The notes: generated by a model not told the origin, from the letters alone. DNA of 64,000 nt from Oryza sativa Japonica Group (GCF_034140825.1 NC_089036.1:4776001-4840000); one strand, 5' to 3'; shown: positions 48,001 to 59,421, numbered from the stretch's first letter. Program-made: numbers and translations.

Positions 48001-50430
48001 GACACCAGCAAGAGCACAAGCGAGATTCTCCTCTTCCTCGGCAAGTGCCTCGTTAACTGGCATTCGGTCAAGCAGCAGGTGGTGACCCTGTCCAGCTACG
48101 AAGCGAGTACATAGCGGCCTCCAGCGCTTCGACCCGCTCTGGCTTGCGCGACTGCTTGGTGATCTCTTCGGCAGAGACACTGGAGCGGTGGAGCTTAGGG
48201 TGGACAGCAAGTTCGCTCTGGCCCTAGCAAAGAACCCCATTTTTCACGAACGGAGCAAGCACATCCGGGTGAGGTACCACTTCATCCGAGGCTGTTTGGA
48301 GGAAGGAAGCATCAAGGCGAGCTACATCAACACCACACCAAGGACTAGCTTGCGGACCTGCTCACCAAGCCCCTTAGGAGGATCAAGTTCCTTGAGCTTT
48401 GTTCTAGGATCGGGATGGCCCAACTTTCCCACAAGACGACGCACAAGACTTAGGAGGAGAATGATGAAATAAGTCTTGCGTTGTTGGTCTTCTTGTGCTG
48501 ATTGGTTTTGTGTTCTTTTTGCTTTTCAGCTTTTAGGACAGGACTAGCATCTTTCAGTTTGGGATGCCTGTTAGGACAGCATCTCCTTTCACTTTTTAGA
48601 TTAGCAAGCCAGCTGTAAATATGTATCCCAACCCCCCGGATGGTATGGCATTTGTGAGAAATAAACAGAAAATTGTCCCAACTCTCTTAGCGCCATCCTC
48701 TCGATAAGAGTAAGGATTCTGTTACTAACACTATCATTATAATAGTATTTAGTATATTTTTCTTTCATGTGTTTAATCACGTAAACAAGATTAATCCATA
48801 AAAAAGACTATAGCTATCAAGTATTTTACACGTTACAGGACAAAATCTTGCCTCATCTTTCACCCAAATATCACTATCAGCATGCTACTTATTTTTTCTG
48901 GCTCCTAGTAGACTAGGTGGGACAAATACACTGAAGAGAAGCACAATAGTCATCTGTCTTTGTGAAGACAATGTGATTTTCAATAGCCTCATATTCCGGC
49001 TGTATGCTTTCTTTTGTGTTCATACCTTCCAATTATGATTTTTTCTAGCTTGTAATCATGCAATCCTTGACAAGACTATTGGTATAAGCGAAAAAAATTG
49101 ATAACTGAAGCTAAGAATAAGTCAGTTGTCTACTCAGACCAAATCCCCATTAGACACGGCCTTAAACCGCACGCAGGTCCAGTTTGGATGGCCATCATGT
49201 TCAAAGAATATCTGAAGGTAGCTTTTAAAAAACGGCAACCATTTTATACTGCTAATTAATACCACTAGACTTTTTTTTTTCAAGACGACCTACACAAGAC
49301 AAAAAAGTTTCTATTGATATAGCAGGAAAAAATTACAAGGTTACCACTAGACCATGAACAACGCTAGAAGTGGATGTCAGTTAAACAACAATCATCAACA
49401 TCACTGGGTCCCTCCAATGCTTTGCCATTTTTCTAATCAATTAGAAAAAAAAAAGAAGACAACAAACTAAAGTTTGTGCAGTGTGGACTGCATGATTCTC
49501 AGATTTCTTCCTGTTCTTTTTTTCTTTTTCAAGATTGAAAGAGGAACACCTCACCTGTGATCCATCCCAGAGCTGGCCCCAGTAGACGCTGCCAAACCCA
49601 CCCTCACCAAGCTTGTTGTCATAGTTGAAATTGTTCGTCGCTGACTGTAGCTCCTTCAGCGAGAAGATCCGCCATGTCGTCTCCTTCTTCTTCTTCCTCC
49701 GGCCAGGTAGAACCCTGAGTATAGAACAAGCAAACAGATCAACAAACGAGCTTCATTTCCTCTTCAAACTCTCAAGTACGGACTCTTCTTCCCAAAAAAA
49801 AGAATTGGCACATTTTTAACGGATTAATTAGATATAAGTTTCCACTATGTCATTCTATTTCAGCTTGCTGACCAACAACTGCAATCCGAGAGCGAACAGA
49901 AAAATTCCCCAATACAAGCAGAGAAAATTCCACGCATCATTTGGTTCATCCATCCAATGAAAACAGGTGAATGTTGCGGTGTTGTATGCTCGCATGATTA
50001 ATCAGCAAATCACACACAAAACCACAAAACTTGATCAGCAACTCACCATTTCCCCAAACAAAAACCATTTTCTGCTTCAAGACACTTCTCAGCTCCCAGC
50101 AGAAAAAATTCTCCCCAGAAAAAAAAAGTTCTTCTTAGCTAATCAATCGAGTAATCTGTTTTGAGCAAACCCATCGAATCCACCAACAGAACTAATCACA
50201 AACAAAATTGCAAATGTTTACCGACGATTCCACCCAACAAGTCAAAACCACCCCCACCCTCGTAAGTCATAACCCACCCAAATGAGCAAATCTCCCCTCT
50301 CCCCCCCCCCCCCCCCCCCAAAAAAAAAAAAAAACACACCAAACAGGCAAACAGCACACACGAATCAATCCTCAAATCGCCAGATATGCACTCACCCGTC
50401 CACCCCCTTGCAGCAGGAAGCCCACCCCAT
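42073..50430 (-). CDS. PTI1-like receptor-like cytoplasmic kinase (377 aa, four exons)
   Basis: The coding exons on the reverse strand are 50430-50396 (MGWASCCKGVD), 49714-49555, 43120-42858 and 42748-42073. All junctions are GT/AG and the 1134 coding bases stay in frame. Gly2 and Cys6/Cys7 suggest N-myristoylation and palmitoylation, hence membrane attachment. Kinase motifs: GEGGFGSVYWG glycine loop, IAVKRLK lysine, HRDIKSSN catalytic loop (an RD kinase), DFGFAK, and YLAPEYAM. A Ser/Asp/Glu-rich tail follows. The sequence closely resembles the Arabidopsis At1g52540/At3g15890 family of PTI1-like kinases, presumed to act in signalling downstream of surface receptors. Intron 2 is 6434 bp because a Ty1/copia fossil and a MITE sit in it, yet the coding exons are clean. 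The tiny first exon is inferred from splice phase and its myristoyl motif. Confidence 0.88.
43294..43488. mobile_element. Tourist-like MITE in kinase intron 2 (195 bp)
   Basis: The ends GGGGCTGTTCAGATTG and CAATCTGAATAGGCCC are inverted repeats flanked by GTA on both sides. The interior has AAATTTTGGCAA-type repeats. Confidence 0.75.
43624..43835 (+). repeat. left LTR of the copia fossil
   Basis: About 212 bp, sharing GTTGGTCTTCTTGTGCT, CAGCATCTCCTTTCACTTTT and TAGCAAGCCAGCT with the right copy. The exact 3' limit is uncertain by a few bases. Confidence 0.75.
48462..48686 (+). repeat. right LTR of the copia fossil
   Basis: About 225 bp, slightly longer than the left copy because of indels. 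The flanking ACTGTC (left) and ACTCTC (overlapping the right end) may be an imperfect target duplication. Confidence 0.7.
48687..49554. other. remaining kinase intron 2, no further gene
   Basis: This is AT-rich intronic DNA between the copia fossil and exon 2. It has no recognised domain or clear element ends. Confidence 0.5.
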
Positions 50431-51104
50431 CGCCGCCGACACCGCCGCAGCCCCCCAAATCAGCACGACACCCCTCCCTCTCCGGAGACCTCCCGCCGCG
50501 CGAGGCAGCCCCGCTTCCTCCCCTCACCGCCGCCGGCGACCGCGAGACAGCTGGTTGAGGAGAGAGAGAGAGGAGAAGACGAGGAGACCCGCGGCTTCCT
50601 CCTCTCGTGGTGGTGGTGGTGGTGGTGGTGTCGGCTCGTCTTCTCCACCTCGCACTACTCGCGTCGTCTCGTCACCGCGCGGCGCACGCAAAGGCAAGCT
50701 CGGGGGCGCGGTCAGCTCACCCACGTGGGGACCGACCGGGCGGGGTGCGGGTCGGACACGTGGCGGGCGGCGAGTGGGCCGTTTTGAACCCGGTGAGGTA
50801 ACGGTCGGGTTTGGGGTGTGGGCGGTAACGTCACGCGGCGGGTGAGGGGTCGGGGTCGGGGTGGGGTACTGGAGTGGCTGACGTGCGGGGGCCACCACCG
50901 GGGGCGATGATGACCTGGCAGCTTGAAGGGGTGGGGCCCTCGGCTGTTGGTGGGATGGCTACGTTTGACCAAAGGAAGATTCCTGTGGCCTGTGGGTGAG
51001 ACTTTTGCTGAGGTTTGTAGTACTTCCTCTGTCCCAGGAAACGCGTCGTTCTGGCGATCGTCCCATCGTCCCAGTAAACATGTCGTTCTGCTGCTTCTGC
51101 ATTA
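50431..51104 (-). promoter_or_regulatory. 5' UTR and promoter region of the kinase
   Basis: 50460-50900 is GC-rich with a GGT/ACC run near 50608-50630, typical of a plant 5' UTR and CpG-rich promoter. A long C-run and A-run (about 50299-50335) lies within intron 1. No TATA box can be assigned with confidence. Confidence 0.45.
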
Positions 51105-51344
51105 CTCTCTCCGTCTCGAAAAAAAAAAAAAGGCAAACTTTAGATTTCTGTGTCCAACTTTGACTATCTATCTTATATGAATTTTTTTTATAATTCATAT
51201 TTTCATTGTTGTTAGATAATAAAACATGATTAATATTTTATGCGTGACTTGTCTTTTTAATTTTTTTTCTAATTTTTTCAAATAAGACGAACGGTCAAAC
51301 GTTGGACACGGAAACCAGAGTTTGTCTTTTTTAGACGGAGGGAG
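51105..51344. mobile_element. Stowaway/mariner-like MITE
   Basis: The ends CTCTCTCCGTCTCG and AGACGGAGGGAG are inverted repeats, each flanked by TA. It is AT-rich and non-coding. Confidence 0.75.
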
Positions 51345-51470
51345 TACGAAGTAGGAGTGTGCAAGTTAATGTGGTTTTTCTTGTGGTTTTTTAATGCGTT
51401 TTGTAGTACAGGGAATAGATTTTACTAAATTACTAAACTAATGCACTAATGAGACTATTAAAGAGCTATA

Positions 51471-51802
51471 GGGGTGTTTATATCAGGGTGTAAAGATTTG
51501 ACGTGTCACATTGGGTATTATATAGGTTGTTTCATAGAGTGTTCGGCACTAATAAAAAAACTAATTATAGAATCCGTCAGTACATAATTTATTAAGCCTA
51601 ATTAATCCGTCATTACCAAATGTTTACTGTAGCACCACATTGTCAAATCATAGAGCAATTAGACTCAAAAGATTCGTCTTGCAAATTAGTCACAATATGT
51701 GCAATTAGTTAAATTTTTAGCTTATATTTAATACTTTATATAGGTATTCAAACGTTCGATGTGACGGAGTGAAAAATTTTAGGGTGGGATCTAAACAGGG
51801 CC
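51471..51802. mobile_element. Tourist-like MITE (332 bp)
   Basis: The ends GGGGTGTTTATATC and GATCTAAACAGGGCC are imperfect inverted repeats. The interior shows blocks common in rice (CAAATCATAGAGCAATTAG, AAAGATTCGTCTTGC) that also occur in the element at 59489-59811 in reverse orientation. Confidence 0.7.
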
Positions 51803-52573
51803 GTAGTTTTTGACCAATTCATTTGAGTACTTTGAATATTTCAGGCGTTCTACTGTTAGTACTCCTGTTGTCTTGGTTTGTCTCATTTAGTACGTGAATT
51901 TTTAGTGCGCCACAACTTGATGACCACGACCGATTTGGTATCACTATCACACACTCGATGATTATATGTTGGTGTTTATACCACGACCGATTTGGTATTA
52001 CTTGCTCCGTTTTAAAATAAGAACATTTTGTCCTCTTTTTTCCTTAAAAAATTAACTTTTAACAATCATGGTATCGAAGTTTATAAAAATAGAGAATAAT
52101 TGCATTCGAACTAAATAAAGTAGGAGACAATTACAATGGAATTTAATAAAGTTGGTATAATTTATTCTTTTTGCTTTTGTATTGCTAAGCGTGGGATATG
52201 GGTGAAAAATGAACTTATTTTGAGGGGATGGAGGCCGGCGGGGTAAAATATATAGGACACTTTGGCTTTGCAAATTTAGACCGACGTGTTGTTTTCAACA
52301 AGTCAAACAAGCCAATGCTAGTAAAAGGACAGTGGCATATCCAGCTATGGCGTATGCAGAATGTGCGTTGATATTTAGGACCTATTCAGATTTGAGGAAT
52401 TTTGTGGGCCAAAATTTTAGAAGAATTGAACCGTTTGCTGTAAAATTCATACGTTTCGAAGGAGCATTTATAATTTGATCTCAAACAAGGGCGCAAAAGT
52501 TAGAGAGACTGCTCAATGAAGGCATTTTACTTTGTGTTATCATACTGTATAAAAACCATCCATGCGTACCAAG
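51803..52573. other. intergenic, no gene seen
   Basis: AT-rich DNA. A partial Tourist-like end (CCTATTCAGATTTGAGG) lies near 52382. No reading frame of note. Confidence 0.5.
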
Positions 52574-52896
52574 CAAAAATTTTCACAATTTGACCCTTTG
52601 CAAAAACTATTTTACAAATAAACCGTCACCAAAACTTATTTCAAAAATAACCCTTGGCGTTGAACTAAGACATCTCAGTGCTAAATAGCGTGGCGCTGAA
52701 TATGCGTTGGCAAGCCGACTTAGTCACCCATCCGCGGTGGCACGGTATTCAACGCCAGTTGACATGGCGCTGAGGTGTCTAAGTTCAGCGCCAGGTGATT
52801 TAGCGCTGACCAAAAGAGTCAAATTTGAAATAAGTTTTGACAGCAGTTCATATGTAAAAAAAGTTTTTGCAAAGGGTCAAATTGTGAAAATTTCAA
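52574..52896. mobile_element. Mutator-type foldback MITE with 9-bp duplication
   Basis: The arms AAATTTTCACAATTTGACCC and GGGTCAAATTGTGAAAATTT pair over about 40 bp. The centre is itself palindromic around GGCGTTGAACT/AGTTCAGCGCC and GGCGCTGA motifs. A perfect CGTACCAAG direct duplication flanks it (52565-52573 and 52897-52905). Confidence 0.85.
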
Positions 52897-52905
52897 CGTA
52901 CCAAG

Positions 52906-54209
52906 GGACTAATTATTGCCTACTATTTTATTATGGGATTTGCCCATATATACATACCCAGAGAAGGGAAGACAAAGATGCAATACCAAACAATAAGATA
53001 AGAATGGAAAGAGACAAATGCCCCTCACAAAATCCACAAGTGAATGCCATCACAGCTGGTAGCCCCAGAAGGCCAGAACAGGACTCCTGTTGGTCTCATT
53101 GAGGTTAGCTAGCCAGCCACTATGGAGTGGAGTAGTGTATTATGGAGCATAGTGACCCATCACTTTAATAAGCACCGGTGATTGGCACGCTTCAATCATG
53201 GCTTTGTATCTTTGTGCTTGCAAAAGTCTCAAGCAATCCCAAAGCAAAGCAGATGGTAAGATGTTCTGCAGGAATTTTGTAATGTCATCATCCAATGGCC
53301 ATGGCTTTGGCCCCAATTGACCTGTTCTCACCTCTGCCTGCCCTCATCACACTAATTTTTTTAAAAGATGATCATCAAACTAATTTAATCCACTACCATC
53401 AATTATAGTTGAAAAAGAAAGCCAAATTGGACCATTGCTTTAACCCGAAAAAGAAAACTGAACCGGTGCTTCGCTCGATCTGGTCCAATTCAAACACTGT
53501 TTATGTAATCGAAAATTCGAACCGCTCTAAACTATTTGAGTTGGGCAACTTCATTGTGAATCATGAATTAAAGTAGAGATTTTGGACCGGTTGGCATGGA
53601 AAAGAGTTGGGCTCCACGTATATGAATGAACCAAAGAAAAGCCCAACGACCAGAACACCACAATTTTAAACCTAAATCACTTAAAATGGCGCAAGTTCAT
53701 GGTTGAAAAAAAAACATATAAATGTCATACCTTATGGCCTAACTTTTTTTTTTCAAAACACAATTAAAATGCAAGCTTTTACAACACACCCTACGTCCCT
53801 ACACATATGAGCACCTCCGAAAAACTAGGACAGTATATATTGAGATTGACGAAGTCATCACGGGTGTTTCGCTGTCAACGTTCAAGTCTAGGAAGCTACT
53901 CTCACTTCTCGGAGTAACATATTTTTCTTAGACGTATACATAGTATATGTGCACTCCTATTTGTCCATATTTATTTTTCAAATTTGGTTTCACTCTCCAG
54001 ATAGGACTCTTGGGCTTGTTTAGAAGGAAATGGCCCACGCAAATACTGGCCCATCACGAGGCCCAAATCTGCGTGTCCAAGGAGGAGGAGAGAAGCAGCA
54101 AAGCCCAACTTCATCTGCCTCGTCTCGTCCTCACCCCGCCTCGCCGCCTCAAACCCTCTCCCCACCTGCATCCCCTCTCCTCCACGGCGGCGGCGGACAC
54201 CACCGCACA
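52906..54209. other. intergenic and upstream region of the 54210 gene
   Basis: A reverse frame at 53331-53140 (63 codons) has no recognised relatives. 53760-53930 resembles dispersed repeat DNA without clear borders. 54030-54209 is GC-rich and contains an in-frame upstream ATG (54030) for the next gene. Confidence 0.4.
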
Positions 54210-55871
54210 ATGAGGAGCTCCCCTGCGGCGAGTGGCACCACGCCGTCGAACATGGACAGCGGGAGCGAATCTGACAGCGCCCCCGAGGAGCTCACCGCCG
54301 TCCAGGTACGCCCCTCCTGCCTACGAGAGGAAGCCGAGGACGACGGCCGTCGCGCGAGCTAGAGCTCAGCTAACCCCTGTATCCGAGCGAGGCTTCGTGT
54401 GCGTCGTGCTGCCATGCGCTGGATGGATCATGGATAGCACCTCGTTTGCTGCGCCCGCGAGAGCTGAGAAGCACAAGTACTAGTTTAGTAGTGAGCTAGA
54501 GCTAGGGTTGTTGGATGTTTACTTCGATCTCACCTTCGCGATGCCTCGTCTTGGAGATCTTGGAGTTCGTGCTGACCGTTGCTCGCTGTTGATGCTTCGT
54601 AGGGGGTTGAGAAGCACGACGAGATCAGTAAAGTTGAGAAGGACAGTGCCATCAGGTGTGTGCCCCTTTATCCCTTTGTTCCTTGCGTGTATGCTAGGCT
54701 TGATGATTGGATGGATAAGCACTCTGCTGATTGTGCTTCCCTTATTTTGATTTGTGTTGTTTTAGTTAGCTACATGATTATTTAGGTGATTGATACTTCT
54801 ATTCTATGGAGATGATCTGTGTTTGTGTTTGTGATATATATCAATTTGTATCTTGTCTTAATTTCTGCTTGTTTGCTTGTCAGTCTCAGAAGATGGTACT
54901 ACAACTGAGGTTTTGTTTTGTTTTAGAACTAAAACTAAAAGTATGTTATTCTCGATGATTATACACCACTTATGCCTAGATGTAAACTGTCCATACATGC
55001 TTCTAGGTGGTCTTTCAATGTTTGTGGTTCCACATGTACATAGCACATACTGTTCTCTGCAGCAACCTGAAAATATGAGCATTATAATTGATGTTTTGCT
55101 TTCCCGTTGTAACATCCATGATCCATGGGAACTGCCTATCTGGATCCCAAATGATTTTGTGAGCATCACGGTGGTGTCACTGTTTCTGCTAATTGTAAGC
55201 TGTAGCTTCTCTGACCTAACATAGTCATGTAATCTCAGAGTATCGCAGCAGGAGAAAGAGCGGAGGAGAAGGTGGGCCCAACGAAGAACATCCTCAAAAC
55301 CAGATAAAAAGGAGCCTCTGGAGGTAGAAGATAAAGACATCAAACAGAAGGCAGAGAATGAAGAAGATGAGGAGAGCGAGGAGACCCATACTATGCCTGG
55401 CATGCTCCCTACCAATGTTATCGAAATGCTTGCAGCACGTGAGAAGTATGTGTACTTCCCTTGCACCGTATTCAGTTTTTTTTTGTTTTTTTTTTTTCAA
55501 TTTTGCGGACTTAATTGGTTACTGTCGTCCTTTTCTCCTTCAGGCAAACCTTCTCATCTGACTCCGAGGAAGAGATAACAAATCAGAAGGTTCAGAAAAG
55601 GAAGAAGCGGTTGAAATCTTCCGGGTACTTTTTTCATGTCTTGCAGTCTCATATGAATTATGTGGAAATGTTACTTATGCTAGTTCTTTTGCCAATGTTT
55701 GTCAGGCCTGAAACAATTCTGTTGAAAGACGTTCGCTCGACACAGCATGTGAAGAATGCCCTTGCTTTCCTGGAGCAAAGGAAAAACCAGGTGCCAAGAT
55801 CCAATGCAGTTTTAAAGAACGCGAACAAAGCTTTGCGCCTCCTTTCATCGAAGGGCAATTTTTTGAGTTGA
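54210..55871 (+). CDS. small nuclear/nucleolar-type protein, possibly Utp16/Bud21-like (200 aa, five exons)
   Basis: The exons are 54210-54305, 54603-54655, 55239-55445, 55544-55624 and 55706-55871. Donors are GTACG, GTGTG, GTATG and GTACT, all acceptors are AG, and the 603 bases stay in frame to TGA. The start MRSSPAASG is chosen at 54210; an in-frame ATG at 54030 would add 60 residues. The protein has an acidic Ser/Glu start (GSESDSAPEE), a basic run (EKERRRRWAQRR), an acidic stretch ending MPGMLPTNVIEML, SSDSEEE, a basic KRKKRLK that could act as a nuclear signal, and a C-terminal domain HVKNALAFLEQRK...RSNAVLKNANKALRLL. This resembles the plant family annotated as U3-containing 90S pre-ribosome subunit (Utp16/Bud21), which would imply a role in 18S rRNA processing. 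That assignment is from memory and tentative; the gene structure itself is well supported. Confidence 0.7.
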
Positions 55872-56310
55872 ATATGGTAATTGCGAGAGCAAAGGATTTT
55901 CTCAATTTGCTGTTAGGTATGTGCTTCGGAAGACATTTATGTTTCAGAGGGATGGTCTTTTTTGTGCTTTTATTTGAGATGAATTGGCTTTCACATCCCA
56001 GGCGCACAACGGGCATATCGATGAGCATGAAACTGTACAATACGAATGTTTGCAAATGTAATATGTATGGTGCGTCAGTATTTGACAATTCTTTGGGCAT
56101 GAGTAATTTCTTATATGGAATATTATTGTTCATTACTTCTTTGCTAAAGAAAATGGGAATTGTTCAGTTAAACCCGTTGACATGAATTATTTGGAAACTT
56201 AGCAACCAATCAAATGAGGATGGCATGGACATCCGGAGGTTTGCATCCACATGATGTTAATTTTACTTCTGACTTCAATTATTTTTCAACTCGTGTAATA
56301 TTAATTTGTA

Positions 56311-56544
56311 CTCCATCTGTCCCTAAATATTTGATGCCGTTGACTTTTTTAAAGATGTTTAACTGTTAGTTTTATTAAAAAGTTTAGGTAATTATTAATT
56401 CTTTTCCTATCATTTGATTTATTGTTAAATATACTTTTATATATACATATAGTTTTACATATTTCACAAAAGTTTTTGAATAAGACGAATAGTCAAATAT
56501 ATTTAAAAAAGTCAACGGCATCAAATATTTAGGGACAGATGGAG
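56311..56544. mobile_element. Stowaway/mariner-like MITE
   Basis: The ends CTCCATCTGTCCCTAAATAT and ATATTTAGGGACAGATGGAG are perfect inverted repeats for 20 bases, flanked by TA. The arms continue as TTGATGCCGTTGACTTTTTT and its complement. Confidence 0.85.
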
Positions 56545-57011
56545 TAATATTATTGTTGAGCGGTGTTCGCCTGGTATGTGGGCGCAGGAGTTGCAAACCA
56601 GCATCAGTGTGTCACTTACCTTGTTTGCCGTTGAGCAAAATTTGCTAAGATGAAAATCATATCTGAAAAACCCGTAATTAGCTACCAAAATCTTCAGCTC
56701 AATTTCCATTTGTATTATACAGCATCAGGATATATTATGCCGGCGGCGGCTAGATGATGTCTACACCGTAGGGTTGCATGTGCCGGCCGCAACCACCCAC
56801 AGGTTTTATCTGATGCGGTGAAGGTCAGTGTGAGGCAGGCGCCATTGCACCGACCGAAACACACGAACAGCGACAACAGCAAACAGATACTAGAGCAAAG
56901 CCCCCACAAATTTAACTAGATTGGATATTTAGTTATGCTGTGTGTTCACCAACAAGCGCGGGCCGAGCGACAGAGACATATGCTATCCTCCAACAGTAGC
57001 ATAGCTATGTA

Positions 57012-57269
57012 CTCGCTCCATTTCAGTTTAAAAGAGGTTTTTGACTTGGCTCACAATCAAACTACTTTAAGTTTAACTAAATTTATAGCAAAAAGTAGTA
57101 ACATTTTAAACCCAAGATAAATTTATTATAAAAATATATTCAATTATTGATTTGATGAAACTAAGTTAGTATCGTAAATATTACTATATTTATCTATAAA
57201 CTTAGCCAAACTTAAAACAGTTTGACTTTGACTAAAGTTAAAACGTCTTATAACCTGAAACGAAGAGAG
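57012..57269. mobile_element. Stowaway-like MITE, diverged
   Basis: The ends CTCGCTCCATTTCAG and CTGAAACGAAGAGAG are imperfect inverted repeats flanked by TA. The interior is AT-rich. Confidence 0.65.
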
Positions 57270-57569
57270 TATTTTTAAAACCACAGGAGGGGAAAAGAGA
57301 AGATTGAGAAAATACGCAAAATGAGGTGAGCCATTAGCACATGATTAATTGAGTATTAATTATTTTAAACTTTAAAAATAGGTTAATAAGATTTTTTAAA
57401 GCAAAATTCATTTTTTTTAAAAAAACACACCGTTTAGTAGTTCAGGAAACGTGTGTGCGGAAAACGAAACAAACTCTCTCTCTCCGGCTGCCGAAGGCAG
57501 CCTAACAAGTTTGAATGTTTATTATCCATTTTCAGTTTTTTTTTAAACATTAAGGTTTTACTACACCAG

Positions 57570-57722
57570 CGAATAATCTTTTTATAGGTCGTATAAATTG
57601 ATAACCTCATACATAAGTGGATTTGCGGGTTAGCCACTTATGTTCATCAGTGAATAATCTTTTTATACATCGAATAAATTGATAATCCGATATATAAGTG
57701 AATTTGTGGGTTAGTCGTTGGG
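57570..57722. repeat. two-copy ~83-bp tandem repeat just upstream of the 57812 promoter
   Basis: GCGAATAATCTTTTTATA, AATTGATAA, ATAAGTGGATTTGCGGGTTAG is followed by a second copy starting GTGAATAATCTTTTTATA. The second copy ends about 25 bases before the TATA box. Confidence 0.75.
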
Positions 57723-57746
57723 TGAGCCACCACCCGGCTCTGCCAC

Positions 57747-57754
57747 TATAAAAT
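57747..57754 (+). promoter_or_regulatory. TATA box of the 57812 P450
   Basis: TATAAAAT in CCACTATAAAATC lies 65 bases before the ATG. Confidence 0.65.
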
Positions 57755-57811
57755 CTCCCGAGGAAGATGACGAGGAGTCAGTCAACAGTTGACTAGCTGT
57801 TCGATTCGGCC

Positions 57812-59421
57812 ATGGCCACCGAGCTCACTGAGTACTTGCTGCTCCTGCCGCTTCTCGTCGTACCGCTCCTCTACCTCGCGGCGTCGTCGTCGCGGAGGTC
57901 GGGGAGGCTGCGGCTGCCGCCGGGGCCGTGGGCGCTGCCGGTGATCGGCCACCTGCACCACCTCGCCCTCGCCGGCGCGCCCACGCACCGCGCCATGCGC
58001 GACATGGCGCGGCGCCACGGCCCGCTCATGCTGCTCCGCTTCTGCGAGCTCCCCGTGGTGGTGGCCTCCTCGCCGGACGCCGCCCGCGAGATCATGAGGA
58101 CGCACGACGTCGCGTTCGCGTCGCGGCCGATCGGGCCGATGCTGCGGCTCGTGTTCCAGGGCGCCGAGGGCGTGATCTTCGCGCCCTACGGCGACGGGTG
58201 GAGGCAGCTCCGCAAGATCTGCACCGTCGAGCTCCTCAGCCACCGCCGCGTCCACTCCTTCCGCCCCGTCCGCGCGGACGAGCTCGGCCGCCTCCTCCGC
58301 GCCGTGGCGGATCAGGCCGCGTCGTCGTCGTCCTCGCCGGTGAACCTCACCGGGATGATCTCCGCCTTCGTCGCGGACTCCACGGTGCGCGCCATCATCG
58401 GCAGCCGGAGCAGGCACCGCGACACGTTCCTGCGGCTAGTGGAGGACGGGCTCAAGATCATGCCGGGGATGAGCTTGCCGGACCTGTTCCCCTCGTCGCG
58501 CCTCGCCATGCTCCTCAGCCGCGTGCCCGCCAAGATCGAGCGCCGCCGCCGCGGCATGATGGGCTTCATCGACACCATCATCCAGGAACACCAGGAGAGC
58601 AGAGCCGCCGCCGAAGACGAGGACCTTCTCGACGTGCTCTTGAGGCTCCAGAAAGACATGGACTCCCAGTATCCCCTCACCACCATGAACATCAAATCCA
58701 TCTTGATCGTAAGCTCTCCTCCCCGAACTCCGGCTACTTCCCCCTCGTCAAAAACGAAATCCTCTTCATGTAATTCGCTCGAATCCAGGACATGTTCGGC
58801 GCGGGCAGCGAGACGTCAGCGACGACGCTGCAGTGGGCGATGGCGGAGCTGATGCGTAACCCGGCGGTGATGCGCCGGGCGCAGGACGAGGTGCGGCGAG
58901 AGCTCGCCGTCGCCGGCAACGACAGGGTAACCGAGGACACCCTCCCGAGCCTCCACTACCTCCGGCTGGTCATCAAGGAGACGCTCCGGCTCCACCCGCC
59001 GGCGCCGCTGCTCCTGCCGCGGGAGTGCGGCGGCGCGTGCAAGGTGTTCGGCTACGACGTGCCGGCCGGCACGATGGTGCTCGTGAACGCGTGGGCGATC
59101 GGCCGGGACGCGGCGGCGTGGGGCGCCGCGGCGGAGGAGTTCTCGCCGGAGAGGTTCGAGCGGTGCGAGAGGGACTTCAGGGGGGCGGACTTCGAGCTCA
59201 TCCCGTTCGGCGCCGGGAGGAGGATCTGCCCCGGCATGGCGTTCGGGCTGGCGCACGTCGAGCTCGCGCTCGCCGCGCTGCTGTTCCACTTCGACTGGAG
59301 GCTGCCGGGAGGGATGGCCGCCGGCGAGATGGACATGACGGAGGCGGCCGGGATCACGGTGCGCCGCCGTTCGGACCTACTGGTGTTCGCCGTGCCCCGT
59401 GTCCCCGTGCCAGCGCAGTAG
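57812..59421 (+). CDS. CYP71-type cytochrome P450, intact (509 aa)
   Basis: The exons are 57812-58708 (299 codons) and 58789-59421, with an 80-bp phase-0 intron. The ATG in GGCCATGGCC context gives [16 protein letters not shown], a clean membrane anchor. PPGP hinge at 36-39, [15 protein letters not shown] helix (304-309), ExxR (363-366), PERF (419-422), and [10 protein letters not shown] with axial Cys446. Both exons are very GC-rich, unlike the P450s at the left of the window, where exon 2 is AT-richer. It is the first of three head-to-tail genes of a different subgroup ([16 protein letters not shown]), and its exon 2 shares a nearly identical block with the 62237 gene. Probable ER monooxygenase of specialised metabolism; substrate unknown. 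Confidence 0.92.

Larger units (their letters stand above)
43624..48686 (+). mobile_element. Ty1/copia LTR retrotransposon, broken fossil, in kinase intron 2
   Basis: Similar terminal direct repeats lie at about 43624-43835 and 48462-48686 (TGATG-AATAAGTCTT at the start, ATAAACAGAAAATTG near the end). Between them, on the + strand, are recognisable gag, a CCHC zinc knuckle (about 45152), a protease DTGA motif (about 45391), integrase, reverse transcriptase and RNase H regions. The integrase lies before the reverse transcriptase, the Copia order. The element is clearly broken, with multiple interruptions in its coding region, and its two LTRs differ by indels, so it is not a recent arrival. 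It lies antisense to the host kinase. Confidence 0.88.
55872..57569. other. intergenic with two MITEs, no gene
   Basis: This is the 3' UTR of the 54210 gene followed by AT-rich DNA. Two Stowaway-like elements are listed separately. Remaining frames are short and without recognised content. Confidence 0.5.

Noticed and set aside
50460-50648. Reverse frame with a His run
   Set aside because: The His run is the complement of a GGT microsatellite in the kinase 5' UTR region; not a protein.
53140-53331. 63-codon reverse open frame
   Set aside because: It reads like a protein, but it has no recognised family, start context or exon partners. I cannot support it as a gene.
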